A stretch of DNA of 64,000 bases from Dioscorea cayenensis subsp. rotundata (lineage: Eukaryota > Streptophyta > Magnoliopsida > Dioscoreales > Dioscoreaceae). A program made the translations under genes and the position numbers. The number at the start of each line of letters is the position of its first letter. Positions within the stretch are counted from its first letter, which is position 1. The stretch lies in NCBI RefSeq assembly GCF_009730915.1, contig NC_052475.1, positions 31,495,016 to 31,559,015 of the forward strand, written 5' to 3'. Positions 24,841 through 37,857 of this stretch are shown here, one piece after another. The notes below the pieces were generated by a model. That model saw nothing but the letters and a program-made list of their open reading frames with translations, was not told where the DNA came from and ran no database searches.

Positions 24841-25494
24841 GACCATCGCATCTTCGCAAAGAGAATCAAGAAGGGCCTTTGTATATAGCTTGGCTCAAAT
24901 TTCAACAATCCGGTCTTAATAATCTCCCCAAAGGTCGAGGGGTCATGTTATTTTTCAATTCGCCAGGTCTCCACAACCGTGTCAAAAAGAACGGCCATTA
25001 ACTAGGGCTCGACCGCTATAATCACAAAGCTCCTGCAGATGACAAAAGTTTGCTGAAATATAAGGTTTTAAACCTAAACTCTCGCTATTAAACGAGATAT
25101 AAAATGTTAAAGCAGACCCATTTTGTTAAATGAGACGAATATTTAAACAGAGACAAATGTTAAACTCAGAATATCTCATTTCTTAAACGTCAACCTCATT
25201 TGTAAAACCGAACTATATCAAACTAAACGGAAATGTACATTATAATATTACACAAATCATAACAATCTAAAACTATTTCGATATAGCGTATACATTTACA
25301 AACGAAAACAAACAAACCCTAGCCGAGAAATCTCCCCAGATTAACAAATCCCAAACGAGAAATCCCCGCAGACTTCAATATCTTCCAACAAAAACAGAGC
25401 ACAAAACAAAACCGAAAATCTTTCTTCAGAATAGTAATGCTAACATAAACCATACTCACACCTTGGATCAAACTCACTTAAATGCCAACTAGTC

Positions 25495-26494
25495 NNNNNN
25501 NNNNNNNNNNNNNNNNNNNNNNNNNNNNNNNNNNNNNNNNNNNNNNNNNNNNNNNNNNNNNNNNNNNNNNNNNNNNNNNNNNNNNNNNNNNNNNNNNNNN
25601 NNNNNNNNNNNNNNNNNNNNNNNNNNNNNNNNNNNNNNNNNNNNNNNNNNNNNNNNNNNNNNNNNNNNNNNNNNNNNNNNNNNNNNNNNNNNNNNNNNNN
25701 NNNNNNNNNNNNNNNNNNNNNNNNNNNNNNNNNNNNNNNNNNNNNNNNNNNNNNNNNNNNNNNNNNNNNNNNNNNNNNNNNNNNNNNNNNNNNNNNNNNN
25801 NNNNNNNNNNNNNNNNNNNNNNNNNNNNNNNNNNNNNNNNNNNNNNNNNNNNNNNNNNNNNNNNNNNNNNNNNNNNNNNNNNNNNNNNNNNNNNNNNNNN
25901 NNNNNNNNNNNNNNNNNNNNNNNNNNNNNNNNNNNNNNNNNNNNNNNNNNNNNNNNNNNNNNNNNNNNNNNNNNNNNNNNNNNNNNNNNNNNNNNNNNNN
26001 NNNNNNNNNNNNNNNNNNNNNNNNNNNNNNNNNNNNNNNNNNNNNNNNNNNNNNNNNNNNNNNNNNNNNNNNNNNNNNNNNNNNNNNNNNNNNNNNNNNN
26101 NNNNNNNNNNNNNNNNNNNNNNNNNNNNNNNNNNNNNNNNNNNNNNNNNNNNNNNNNNNNNNNNNNNNNNNNNNNNNNNNNNNNNNNNNNNNNNNNNNNN
26201 NNNNNNNNNNNNNNNNNNNNNNNNNNNNNNNNNNNNNNNNNNNNNNNNNNNNNNNNNNNNNNNNNNNNNNNNNNNNNNNNNNNNNNNNNNNNNNNNNNNN
26301 NNNNNNNNNNNNNNNNNNNNNNNNNNNNNNNNNNNNNNNNNNNNNNNNNNNNNNNNNNNNNNNNNNNNNNNNNNNNNNNNNNNNNNNNNNNNNNNNNNNN
26401 NNNNNNNNNNNNNNNNNNNNNNNNNNNNNNNNNNNNNNNNNNNNNNNNNNNNNNNNNNNNNNNNNNNNNNNNNNNNNNNNNNNNNNNNNNNNNN
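25495..26494. other. Assembly gap (1,000 N)
   Basis: Exactly 1,000 ambiguous bases. The round length suggests a placeholder between scaffolded contigs, so the true distance is unknown. The gap interrupts MULE copy 1 shortly before its expected right end. Confidence 0.99.
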
Positions 26495-27675
26495 AATTTG
26501 TGACAAGTGAAACTGAGATAATGAGATGATGAGTGCCTTTATGTATCATGGAGAATAATTACTCAGGTTTTCTATCATCAATAGTATGCTTTGTCCTGCA
26601 TTGGAATTAAACCTTTTATATTTATTTTTAAGAACCTAAAAGCACAAAAATAATACGTAGAGCTATAAATTTAGGATCAAAATTCATAGTAAAATATAGA
26701 GCTTTTTAACACAAGTTTTGAAGAATCACAATTCGAAACAAATCCAATAAAATACCGATGGCCTTACAGGGATAATTGCCTTTTAACAAATATACATTTC
26801 CGAGAAACTATTTTGTTCTACGTAATGATAATCGTGTAACCCAATTATTTACCAATTTGCGAAAATTTTTATATACACTTTAAAATATTCATTTTTAATT
26901 TTAAATCAAACGCTGAACTAGCATTCACTTCACCATTAATCTTGCATAAGAACTTAACATAAATGCATGCATGCATCTGTATGCATAATTACATGTATAC
27001 TCATGTAAAAACAAGCATTTATTACTTTCCACGAAGTTTATAGCATTCTGTTTTGCTTAAGTTTAAAATTAAAAGTACCTGCCATAGACAAGTACTAACT
27101 ACCTAAATCTCTCTTTTGATAACTAATCACCAATTTTATTTTATCGACGCCAAACTCCTTGATTATAATATTTAAAAGATAGACAAATATAATATATATA
27201 TATAATTGGTAAACATTGACATTGAAGCAAACGTATCAATCTTATCAAAAGACGAGGGCCGGCAATTAAGAAATAGTTTGAGAGCTTTCCATGATTCTTA
27301 TCCAATATTGATGACCTTTATTGATTTATAAATTTATTTTTGGATCATAAAATAAGCATCTTGTGATCTCTTTCTTTGTCACTAATCAAAATTTAAAATG
27401 TCTTAACCCATGGTTGGCTTCCATCAATATAATTAATAATAAGCTATTTTGGATTACGTACATATCCTTGTAAAAATGAAAACAAATATTCCTATATATA
27501 CTGGTGATTATGAAAAGTAATAATCATCATATCAACACAACATCACAAGACAGCATTATCTTTCGTTTTTATTATGGAATATTCACTTTCAATCACTTTA
27601 TATATGTTAACCATCTATATGTGAGATGTAGTGAATTATCTTTGAAGATTGAAAAGATGGAAGAAATTCTTGTTC
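26495..27675. other. AT-rich spacer between MULE copies
   Basis: About 1.2 kb of AT-rich sequence, unlike the MULE in composition. It contains a GCATGCATGCAT run (26965) and an (AT)n stretch (27190-27205). I see no gene and no recognised element. If the gap is small, this is the unique host DNA that separates the two insertions. Confidence 0.6.
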
Positions 27676-29714
27676 ACCTATAAATAATTTTCAAAAGGCT
27701 TACGAAAACACCTACTCTTAGCTACGGACGGTGGCTTCGGGTGGTGTTTAACTTCCCTTTTGCTCAGGTTAAAGCAGATAGATGCGGTCCATTGCGAAAT
27801 CGTTTTAGCCACGAGAAATGGTGGGAGAAAAGCGTAGGAATCGCGTACATCAGTATTCGGCGCTTTTGGAGGGCTTTCTGACAGTTTAACGTTTAAATAT
27901 TTTACTAATATGTTTAATAATGATCGTTATCTCGTGTAATACTTCCGTCTCAGGTTTAGCGGAACATATCTTACATGTATAGCTAATCGTGATAGCGTGT
28001 AAATTCTCAAAATACTCTGCGTAAGCAGCGATCGATTGATCACGAATTCGTGCCGGTGGCGCATGGCGGTGGCGATATGGTATCCCGTCGCCCAGGAGTG
28101 TGATGGCCATTCGGAAATTTGCTACTGTGAAACAACCTCAAACCCCTCGACACAGAGTAGTTTCTCGTCGATCGATATGTCAGCTGACTGTCACGTTTAA
28201 ACTTTCTACCGGATATGAAGGAAGTCGGCGTAGCTTTGTGGAATTCACACTCGTAAATAACGAAAGAAGAACCACTCCCATTGGACTGACCCATCCTCGT
28301 CGTCCCTAAACAGTCCTCGTCGTCCTCCTGCGCCCTCCTGGAGTCCTCCTCTTTCCCCATGCAGACGACCCTGCTCTATCCACGAGAAAAGGATGTTTGA
28401 GTGAAGACACTTCTTGTATCTTGAGAATCGTAGCTTTCGTGATCACCTTGACAAGTTCAAACTATCTTTTCACCGCGATCAGAATGCTCTCAGCGAATTG
28501 CTACCGCAATCACGGAGGATTCTCGGTGAGGTGGATGGCCAGGCGGCGATTAAGCGACAGATTTCGACTTGCAGATGATTTTTCACGATGTTACGTGATT
28601 GCGGAGGATTCTAGAGGAGGAGATCCGGAGGCTGTCGCAGCGAGGTTGATATCGCTCGGCAGGGCTTTACGGCCTGCAGATTTAAGAACGTGCGTCGTGT
28701 CACGGCTTCACTACGTTTTGTGTTTAACTATCGCGGGATCTTCGTTTAGGTCAAGAGCCTATGCCAGCGTTGATTAATAGTCGTTTCGATGAATGTGTGT
28801 TAGTTTTAACCTAATGTTTATGCGTTGTGCGAGGTTCGAGTTGATCGCAGTGTTGCTGCTGACCCGGCGCTGAGCGTTCGAATGTCACAGACACTTGTTT
28901 CGATGTCCCCGGTCAGTCGTGAGTGTCAGTCAGAAGCGCGTTGTAAATGTTGTAAATGTTGTAAATCTTTTATAAATAAAAGCTGAAAGCGAGCTTATTT
29001 GTACGTGAACCCACGGGAATTTAAGCAGATAGACGCTAAGTAAAAAGCAAAGCTGATGCTGGGAAAGCGAAAGAGCGTCGTTGCAAACAATAGACCATCG
29101 TAAATATGTTTACTAAGCGGCGACGATGGTGTTTCAGAGAAGAGATGCTCTTTAAACCCAGTGACAGCGGTGTAAGCAGCGATAGAAAAGAGTTAAACAC
29201 TACTCGAGGTTACTCTTTAAACGGTGACAGCGGTGTTTAAGGAAAATGCGTGAGATGTTTTAAGCGGTGACCGGGGGTGCCCGTGCTTCGGCCGATGTCG
29301 AGTGAAAGCATTCCGATTTAAAGCGACAACATATTATTTTAAATGATATAGACTGAGTTAAACGATGACGTGCGTTTTTAAACACTATATATGTCTGTTT
29401 CCCAAACGCATTAGCTTGGCGTTTACGAGGGAACTCCTGTCGGAGTTGAGAACTTTCATTCGAGCACGATGACAATATGTCTTCTCCTCATGGCGATTGG
29501 CATACATATTTCCCTTTTGCCCTTGGGATGGAGGGAAAAAGTACCGCCCGATCGCATCCCGTCTAGTCTAACCTCTACTCAGTACAAGCTGTGCAGCTGT
29601 TTGCGTCACAACGTAGCATTTTGTTCTTTACATCTTCTCACTTCTTCTTCTTACGTCTTACTGTTTCTTCGTTTCCATTTGGTTTATACGATTTGGTTTA
29701 AACCCGATGATATA

Positions 29715-32290
29715 ATATGGAGAGTTTTTGTGGTGATCGCTAGATTCAGCCCGGAGAGGGAGAGTGCTAATGTTAGCGACTTCAGACTTTCTTGGGAGTT
29801 GGTGTTAGTACTGAGAATAATGATGGCGATGGGGTCTCGAAAGTTTTCTCTTGTCGAAGGTTAAGTTAAATCGCGCGAGATGGATATAAAAGCGGTTTTA
29901 TGCCCGATAAGCGATGTTGACTTCCGGCGGATGTGTGTCGCAGTCGACTCACGTCTTAGTGTCTTGTAGTTGATCTTGTCATGGTCGAGGCAGCCGAAAA
30001 TGTGCCGTACTTAGAGTCCTAATGAAAAGCGAGGTTTTACGTTTCTAAGTTCCTGGTTCTTCTTTTAATTATTCCGGTTGTGCACGGGAGTCGTGTGTGT
30101 TTAAATAATAATAGTCATCTGGTTAACGTATGTATCTCTTGATCTCTTTACGTTATTAGTTAATTGCTTTAAGTATTTAATTTAACGTTTAATGACCAAT
30201 ATGTCGCTGTAAAGCAAGCATTATAGTCTCTAAAACACGTATTGATCTTTTCGTTTAGTTGAAGTGTTGGCTGAGAATTAGGATTCTACTTGCGGTGCTC
30301 AGTTAGAATGCAGTCCCAGGTGAGCCACAGCGATTGTGGGATGTCTTCCTTCTCGTCGAGATCGTACGCGAGGTGTTGTCGTTGGATGATTGACAGACGT
30401 TTTGACGGTCCCGTTTGTTTTCGAGGGATGTGCCAATCGTGCGGTCAAAAGGAATTTTGACTCAGTGCGTAAGAGCGACGATCGGGTGGCCCGTGGAATC
30501 TGACTGCTTGGAGATGGTTTGATGGATTAGCGCTAACGTCGTCAAAGAGTATAACAAAAATACTTTTACCGAGTCAAGGCAATCGACCCGCTGCACTTGC
30601 GGTGGTGGCGTGGGTTCGTCATCGGTAAGCGTCGCAAATGGGTTAGCGCTGCGAGCGATTCGAGCTTCGGTACCGTCCATGTCTGAGGCCGTCGGCGTTC
30701 GAGGAAGGGCATTGATTGAACATAGTGTCCACGCGTACCGCCTGGCGAGCTTGGTTGGGAAAAGAGCTTTATGCGAGTGGTCCTCGGCTGGCGGTGACAT
30801 CTCCGCTATGATGTCGACGTATTGGATAGGTGGGTGAAAATGTTGAGCGTCCGGCGGCGCGTGCGATGCGATGGAGAGAGGCGGTGATCGTTTGCGTAAC
30901 GTCAGTCTTTCTAGCTGGCGTGGCGTGTGTGGGATGAAAGAGGGCTTTGCAGGGCGGCTACTTTGTTCTCGATGGTGCGCCTCCTTGGAAAATATCGAGT
31001 GCAGCTCGCGGGTGCCACGAAGAATGTCACAATGGTTTTCACGTCGCCTTGGGTATGATCGACAGACAGCGGGCACCGATGTAGTGGACGTTCGTATCTA
31101 AGTTGAGCGTGCCTTAGCACACGAGAGAGTGAGTAATCAGATAGTACTTATTACCGTAGCCGGGACGACGGTCGAGGGCCTTGTGAGTCGTCTGGTGCGA
31201 GAGTCTTCCTGCTCAGCCATGCGTCGTCCCATGTCTTCGACATTTGGAGCCCGATTTTATGCAGCGATGTCGGTTTGGGAAGGCGTGAGGGAGGTCAGTG
31301 GTCTGCTATGCTTTCGGCAGTGCGTGAGGCGTCCACGGCTAAGGTCGCGATCACGAGTATGAATGAGCTTGCCCGAGCACGTATCACCCGAGAAACTCAT
31401 CATTTTGGTTGATGATCATCCGGATATGGCACGTTGGTGAGTGCGCGTTCGGGAGGTGATGCGTTGGGGTGAGATGTGTACCGAGCGATCGAAATCGTTG
31501 ATGCTTGGATCAAGGAAGGCACAAAGTCGAATACTGGGTGGCGAAAATGGTGCAGGAAAACTCCGTAAGGTCTGTGAATGTTGGTTTGCACGGCAACGTT
31601 TTAGTATTACCGCTGCGTTCTGATCTTTGTTTTAATTACACACTTGTCGACTTTAAAGCCAGTGATCATTCGTTTAAATAATACTGATAATGTTTAAACA
31701 TGTTGACGAGTCATTTAACATCGCATGTCTTTGTTTTAACGCTTATTTCTTGGGGTTGAGTTGATCGCGCGTGTTATGTAGAAGGCGTGACAGCGACCAA
31801 TGGAGAGCTACTTATGCCAGACAGTACATTAGAAGTTAGAGATCATTGTTGAGGGCGGCGAAATCTTGCGTGTGAGTGCGTTGTGCCGATGATCGTTCTG
31901 AAGTCAGTCGACCCGATCCTGACGACTCACGTGGATCTCGCCATCGAGAACTGTTACGTATCGAAGGTGAGCAGGTTTATGGTGTCCCTTCTGAACGTGC
32001 TTCGTGCGACAATGCCGAGCAGAGCGCTAGACGTACGATGAATTTTATTAGCGGGTGCCAGCGGTCGCATTCTACTGGCGTCTGGTATATTCCCAGTGCA
32101 GAAGCGATGACGGGCCTAGGGCGAAATCGTGAGCTTTCGTTTGCGATACTTTGTGACTAGAAGGCAACGCTGGGCGGCTGGGCGAAGGATCGGTCCTGGC
32201 GTTTGATATCCGCGAGGTTACATTCCGCCCGGCGCGAGGATCGTGTCATGATCGGCGATCTTTGCATGGTGAGCGTAGCGAGCTAGGCGT
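29715..32290 (+). pseudogene. MURA-type MULE transposase, decayed (copy 2)
   Basis: These are the same blocks as in copy 1, in the same order but more broken: a start near ATGGAGAGTTTTTGTGG (29716), a CTCGATGGTGCG block where copy 1 has LDGTH (about 30973), GLVSR and RVRES with FGARFYAAM (about 31170-31270), and GVAYP-like and FDIREVT remnants near 32195-32220. Frame changes are more frequent than in copy 1, and no open stretch carries more than one domain. It is a transposase pseudogene. Confidence 0.7.
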
Positions 32291-33149
32291 TGTTAATAAA
32301 CCCGGTGATGCTGAGGGAAGCATTTGTGTATTTGAGCGACCTGGCAATTTGAATGTATTTACAGCCGGGTGAAGCGGCATTGTTATTTTAAGCGGATACC
32401 TGCTTGTAATTTGAAATATTTCAATGATGTTTAAACGATATATGGTATTGATGGGCAACTGCATCTGTGCTAGTATTAGTGTTATAAGCAGAGACAGTGT
32501 TATTTTAAGCGAGTGTAGCATGTAATTTTGAGATATTTAAAGCGATGTTTTAAAGCGATATATAGCTATATTTAAACAATGAAAGTGAAATGTGCACTTA
32601 ATTACAACGTGAAATTAAAGCAGTGAAATAAAAGCGAGATGGAATTTAACAGCTTTTCTGATTCAAAACAAACAAAATTTACATTAAGATATACTGAGTC
32701 GTGTTCTTGAACACGAAAACAATGAATTGAATTTGTCCGTTATTCGTTTGAAAACAAAATTGACGATCGGATATACGAGACATGTTATTCAGCAAAATTT
32801 AACAGCTTGTGACGACCCCCTGCTTGTCGTGAACTTTGGGTGCCCTCCCACTCATAGTATCACGGGTAACATCGCGTGATCTGGGGTAAGGAGCGTGCAT
32901 GCGGTGGCAGTAACTTCTCACCCGCAGTGGTGCTCGATAAACGCATGGCGTGAGCGGCGCTAGATCGGCCTTCCTTGTTTTGGTGTGGGGTTTTACGTAT
33001 GCTGATCGCGGCTGGTGCCTGGTCGTCGGGCTACGCTAACTCGTGTCGGCCTTGAGGTCGAATAGATTCCATTGTCGAGATATGTCTGAGTCGAGATTAG
33101 AATACCGGTTTAAATACCAAGCAGGATATTAATCGGACGTAATTAAAGA

Positions 33150-35880
33150 ACTTACCATGTCAGTCGCGTCCTTATCGTTACCGGGACGTGAAGAATAATG
33201 CACTGTATTCTTGATTATCATTGTCGGACGACGACATGGAAGTGGCCATTCGATGATTATCGGGAGGATGACAATTTGAACTTCATGCGGGTTCTGTGCA
33301 GCATCCCGATCGTAGCCCGTAATTGTGTCGTAGTGCGTCGTCACCTTTGGCGTAAACGGCATGGCGATGCGATGATGGGCGCGCTTCTTGTAAGGATATG
33401 GCTCTTTGCTTTCGGCGACTTTTGTATTATGCATCTGGCGTCCGTCACATCATCGATGACCGTCTCCTTCCCCTCGGCGTGTATAACACAGTCGGCGTGT
33501 GGTGCGTGCAGCGTCGTTCTTCCATAGCGGCGGTCTTTGAGTTAAGCGATATGCAGATATTAGAAGACCATATTGTAAATATTTAAATGATATTATCAAT
33601 TGTTACATGATATTATATATAATTAAGCGGTAAAGGCGAAAACTTAAATGATAACATAATGGTATTAAACACTATTAGGTAATAGTTAAACACTATAAGA
33701 AACTCTTTAAACAATATCGTAAAAAGCGTTACACTTTGCGAGTCCAGTAGGCGGTTGAGAAAAGATCCTCGTCGACTCCCTGCTCGTGTTTATTAAAACG
33801 ACTCGAGGCGACCCGTTTCTTCTTCTTGAGATAAAAAGCTTTCGAAAGCCGATGCAGTCAATTTTTGATTGGCCTTGATCGTCTCTCTGCGTTGCTCGGT
33901 CGGGGTCTTCAGCCGGCATCTTCCTCCGATCGCGAGGACGGCGACGACGACATCAACCCTGCAGCACACTTCCTTACATGGTTCTTGTTGTGGTGGGATT
34001 GTGTCCTGCTTGGGCTGCGGCTCTTGTCGACGCGGCAGCGACAGCGAGATTGACGATCTTCTCAGCCGTGGCCGTGACAACGGCATCGTTGGGAGACGCA
34101 GCCCTTAACTTGTTCTTGACCTTCAGGGATTGTGTCCATCTTTGATCAGCGTGATCTCGGCGGCCGGTTCCACCGGGTCGACGATTTCATCGAGAAGAGA
34201 GTCAGCGACCTTCTCAACCGCAGCGGCGACGCACATCATCTCGATGTCCTCCACGTCGTACGCCATGTCGTAAGCGGCTGACAGACTCGATGCTAACAGT
34301 CGGCACGCCGATGGTGTTGCTATTGTTCATCGTCGGTACGTCGGTGGAGCGAGCTGATATTCTCCCTCTTTTTCGCAAGTCTCTTCGAATGTGGCCGCCT
34401 TGGGAATGACCTTCCGATGATGTCGTCGTCGTCGAAATTCAGCGCTCTCGTTCGTCCGGGTGCTTGAGTTCTTTCGAGGGATGGCGCGACCCGGTTGTGA
34501 AACGTCCTTCCCAGCGCCTCCACGGCGACAAGCCCGAGAAACTCGGTCGTCAATATCTGGCATACTGCGTAAGAGTTGCGGTGACATCTTCGCCCAATGT
34601 CAGCGGTGTAGCTACCAGCGGTCGGATGCCGTGGTCGAGGGGCCCCATCGTTGTCGTGGTGAGGGGTTGTTGCAATCTGCTACGGGGTAAGGGAGGGCTT
34701 CTCGGCGTCGAGGAATCGTGCTTGCGTGGTGGGGTTTGGAAGTAGGAGAAACGGCGTCCGGTAGCCGATAAGGCGCCCTCTCGTCACGCCTTGAAGCGAG
34801 TGGTTCCGAAAGCGATGGCATCCATCAGATCGGTTGGACATCAAATCATTCGGGGAACAAAGCGGCGATGGTCGAGTGAATTCATGAAGGGAGAAAGAGG
34901 AGACCTTCCGCCAACAAATATTTTTCTTCTTCGACGTTAGCGGAACCGATCTCGAAACTAACATATGTAAACCAAAGCAATTTAGTGAGATCGTTCATTT
35001 TAAACTATAAAAACTATATATTTAAGCGTTATAGAATATAATTAAGCGGAGAACAAAATATTTAAGCGGTTATGAATAATAGTTAAAGCGGTAAATACTA
35101 AAGTTAAGCGCTAAATAAAATGTTTAAACATTAAAGACTTATGTTAGACATTGTCCGTGATTTATTACCTCTTTTCCATCGAGCGATGACAAGCTCGTTT
35201 CTACGTCGTTTGCTCGGTAAGTACTTTCACCGTATGCATGCATCCTTGGGATCTTCTCGAAACGGACTTTCTTCCCCGTTCCGGGTCGACTCGTAAAACC
35301 AGACGTTAAGCGCGGCCAGAGCGACCCTTAATGTACCCTGCATGTTGGTGCTTCTTCCGGCGCATCTATCTTGCGCTCGGGCGGCAGCTTGTGGAATATC
35401 CTCCGTAAGCGGCACTTGTCGTCGCTGCGCCCGTGCGTGTCGCCCGTGGGTGGTAGATCATCGGCGTAATCAGCGATCCGGTTCGGAACCGAGCGTGATG
35501 TATTTGGGAAGAGGGTGTCCCCATGAGATACACCGTGGGAGTTTGACAAAATTATCTTCTTCTCCCTCTGTCCGAACAAGTTGCGCGAGTGCTCTTGATG
35601 GAGTCTCTGTGTGTCTCGTGGGTCTTTGATAGATACCGCCCTTGAGCGAGCACTGGTTTTCTTCTTCACGAAAGACACTTCTGCGTCGCCGTCGCCATAT
35701 GAGACCAGACGAGGGCACGTCTTGAGGTCCGAAACTTCGGCGAGCTTTCCCGATCACGAATTTATTGAGTGCGACCGTCGATGCGGCTTTGCGAAAAAAG
35801 AATCGAAGAAGGGACCTCTCTTGGTATATGGCTTCCGGCTCGGTGAGCAGCATGAAGCGATTGTCCCTTGAATAATCTCC
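33150..35880 (-). pseudogene. Unidentified coding-like region on the opposite strand of MULE copy 2
   Basis: This is the counterpart of 22150-24840. Minus-strand pieces include SYPYKK/AHHRIAMPF (about 33400), EKVADSLLDEIVDPVEPAAE (about 34220-34150) and FGQREKKIILSN with GIYQRP-like fragments (35700-35560). The last matches the NLFGRREEDNF block of copy 1 after frame correction. That a minus-strand reading recovers similar protein pieces in both copies supports a real ancestral gene. I cannot name the product. Confidence 0.35.
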
Positions 35881-36805
35881 ACGATTAATAGAGGGTCGTG
35901 TTAACTTTCAATTCGATTAAAGGTCTCCGCAGCTAGGTGTCAAATAGCAGCGCCCATTAACTAGGGTTGACCGCCATAATCACTAGACTGCGGTATTGAC
36001 AAAAGTTTAGCGTTAATATAAGGTTTTAAAGCGGTAAAGCTCCGAGTTATTAAGCGAGAGATATAAAATGTTAAGCAGAGACGCATTTTGTTAAGCAGAG
36101 GCGAGAATACTTACATGAGACAACAAATGTTAAGCGTAACATCTCGTTTTCTTAAGCGTCGACCTCGTTTGTAAAAGCTACTTATGTATCAAAGCGAAGC
36201 GGGAAATGTACGTTATAAATATTACCTGAGTCATAGCAATCGAAAAAACTGTTTCGATAGTGTATCATCTAATCTGAAAACAAAAACAAAACCCTAAGAG
36301 AAATCTCCTGAGACTAACAAAAACCCGAGTAGAAATCCCACTGAGACTTGATATCTTCCAACAAAAATAGGAGCACGAAAACAAAAGCAGAAAAAATCTT
36401 TCTTTGTAGCTGAGCAGGTTAACGTAAAACCATACTCAATACCTTAGATTGCAAAGCGATGAAATGCCAACTAGTTGCTTGTGGGACTTCTCCTCGAGAA
36501 TCTGGGTGGAAAGGGAAAAGGCGATGAAATGCCAATTCTGGAGGCTTGCGCGGTAGAGACGACTTCGGAGGCGACCGGAAATGGAAAAGGCGAAGGCGTG
36601 AGTTGAGAAAAAGCGATTAAGCGAGCTCCGATAAATTAGTCTCTCGGGGTTACCTCACGGAAAACCCCAGCTTCCTCTCAGATCGCCGAGATGGTGCTGC
36701 AGCTACGACTCACGCATGCAAGGGCATTTTTAGTCAAAAATTTGAAACTCACTCAGTTCACATCCGATTCTAGGGGTTTGGGGGTTTGAAAAAGCATAGA
36801 CTTTA

Positions 36806-36890
36806 AAAGGAGGGGTTTTTTGGGGGATTACCATGCGGGTTTTTTTGGCAATTTTACAAACTTAAAGGGTTTTTTTGGCAATTTCCACTT
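36806..36890 (-). repeat. Right terminal region of MULE copy 2
   Basis: On the minus strand this reads GCATGGTAAT, CCCCCAAAAAACCCCTCCT, which parallels the left terminus (CTCGTAATT, CCCAAAAACCCCCTCCT). An extra tandem T(7)GGCAATTT lies outside it. It marks the boundary with ordinary AT-rich DNA. Confidence 0.55.
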
Positions 36891-37857
36891 TTTTTTGTTA
36901 AATTTTAATGTAATTTTTGCATAATTGGCATTTATCTCCATAAAATCATGTGTATAATCACTAGTTTAAGGTAGCATTTGTGTTTATTTGTAAACCAATT
37001 TCATCGGGTGTTGGTATATGATTTTCTTTGCATGAGACTGGTGTGAGCTTATTTTTATGTTAATCTTTTGGGTTTTTTTTAATTATTTAATTAAATAAAG
37101 TATTTTTTTGTTTTTATTCTAATTTATTAATTAGTAATATGTGTGTATGGAATTAATTATAACTAATTATATTTGTATATACTTATTTTTAGTATGTTTT
37201 TCTATAATAAGGTAATCTTTTGTCTTAATTATGTTATATTTGACAACAATTAATGTAATAATTTAAATAATTAAAACAATAATGGCATAAAAACTATATA
37301 TGTAATGATAATATTATTAGTAAGAAACTATAATAAACATTTGGCTTAATTTAGTTACAATTAAAAATATATTTTATTTTAGATATATATATATATAATA
37401 TACTATGTCGGTCCACACATAGTATTTCAAAATTTTAAAAACAATGGATTAGCCCAATAAATAATACATTAGGTCACATGCACAAATAGTTAAGTCTTTT
37501 TGTAGAATGGGTAGTATAAAGAATTCTCAGTGTAAGAGCGGGTTTGCAATTTAATTTTGTAATTTAATTTTAATATTATTAGATGAAAACGGATGGTTAG
37601 ATGATTAATTCTCAATTGGGTGCATACAAATAAAATAAAATAAAATAAATAAAATAAAATAAAATAAAAGATGTGTATAAAATGAGTGGCTTGCTAGAGT
37701 TGACTTGACTTGTTAAATTAAGTTATATATGTTTACCTTTGGAGTTCCTACCAGATTTATCATCCGGTTCTTTTGGATGGCGAGTTTATTAGATTGGTAA
37801 ATTAAATAAATAGAAAAAATAAAAAAAAATTGGATAAAACAACTCCATCTTTTGGTA
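36891..37857. other. AT-rich spacer
   Basis: No gene is visible. It holds an (AT)n run at 37387-37400 and a degenerate AAATAAAAT repeat (37628-37670). A small minus-strand open frame (37937-37713) resembles no family. Confidence 0.6.

Larger units (their letters stand above)
16361..25494 (+). mobile_element. MULE copy 1 (Mutator-like element), right end lost in the gap
   Basis: The element begins GGGAAAATTACTGTTCACCC at 16361. Its first 63 bp are identical to copy 3 (63214-63276). It carries a broken MURA-type transposase (about 18630-21190) and a second coding-like region on the opposite strand. The element is collinear with copy 2 through to AAATGCCAACTAGT, where the N run starts, so its last 400 bp or so are missing. 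The left terminus lies about 160 bp upstream of the apyrase first exon. The rich frameshifts and stop codons mean it is not autonomous as sequenced. The family call rests on the transposase domains. Confidence 0.85.
27676..36890 (+). mobile_element. MULE copy 2, full length but heavily altered
   Basis: The element is collinear with copy 1 over its whole length in the same orientation. The left end (from about 27676) keeps only pieces of the terminal sequence (TAATTTTCAAAA), followed by GTTTAACTTCCCTTTTGC and GAAATGGTGGGA. The right end at about 36806-36890 has AGGAGGGG-T(6)-GGGGG and repeated T(7)GGCAATTT blocks. Relative to copy 1 it carries many 1-3 bp insertions and a frequent AAC to AGC change. 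The transposase and second coding region are both broken. The exact ends and target-site duplication could not be fixed. Confidence 0.8.

Noticed and set aside
25440..26549. Three long open frames of 342-369 codons
   Set aside because: They exist only because the 1,000 N contain no stop codons; there is no real sequence behind them.
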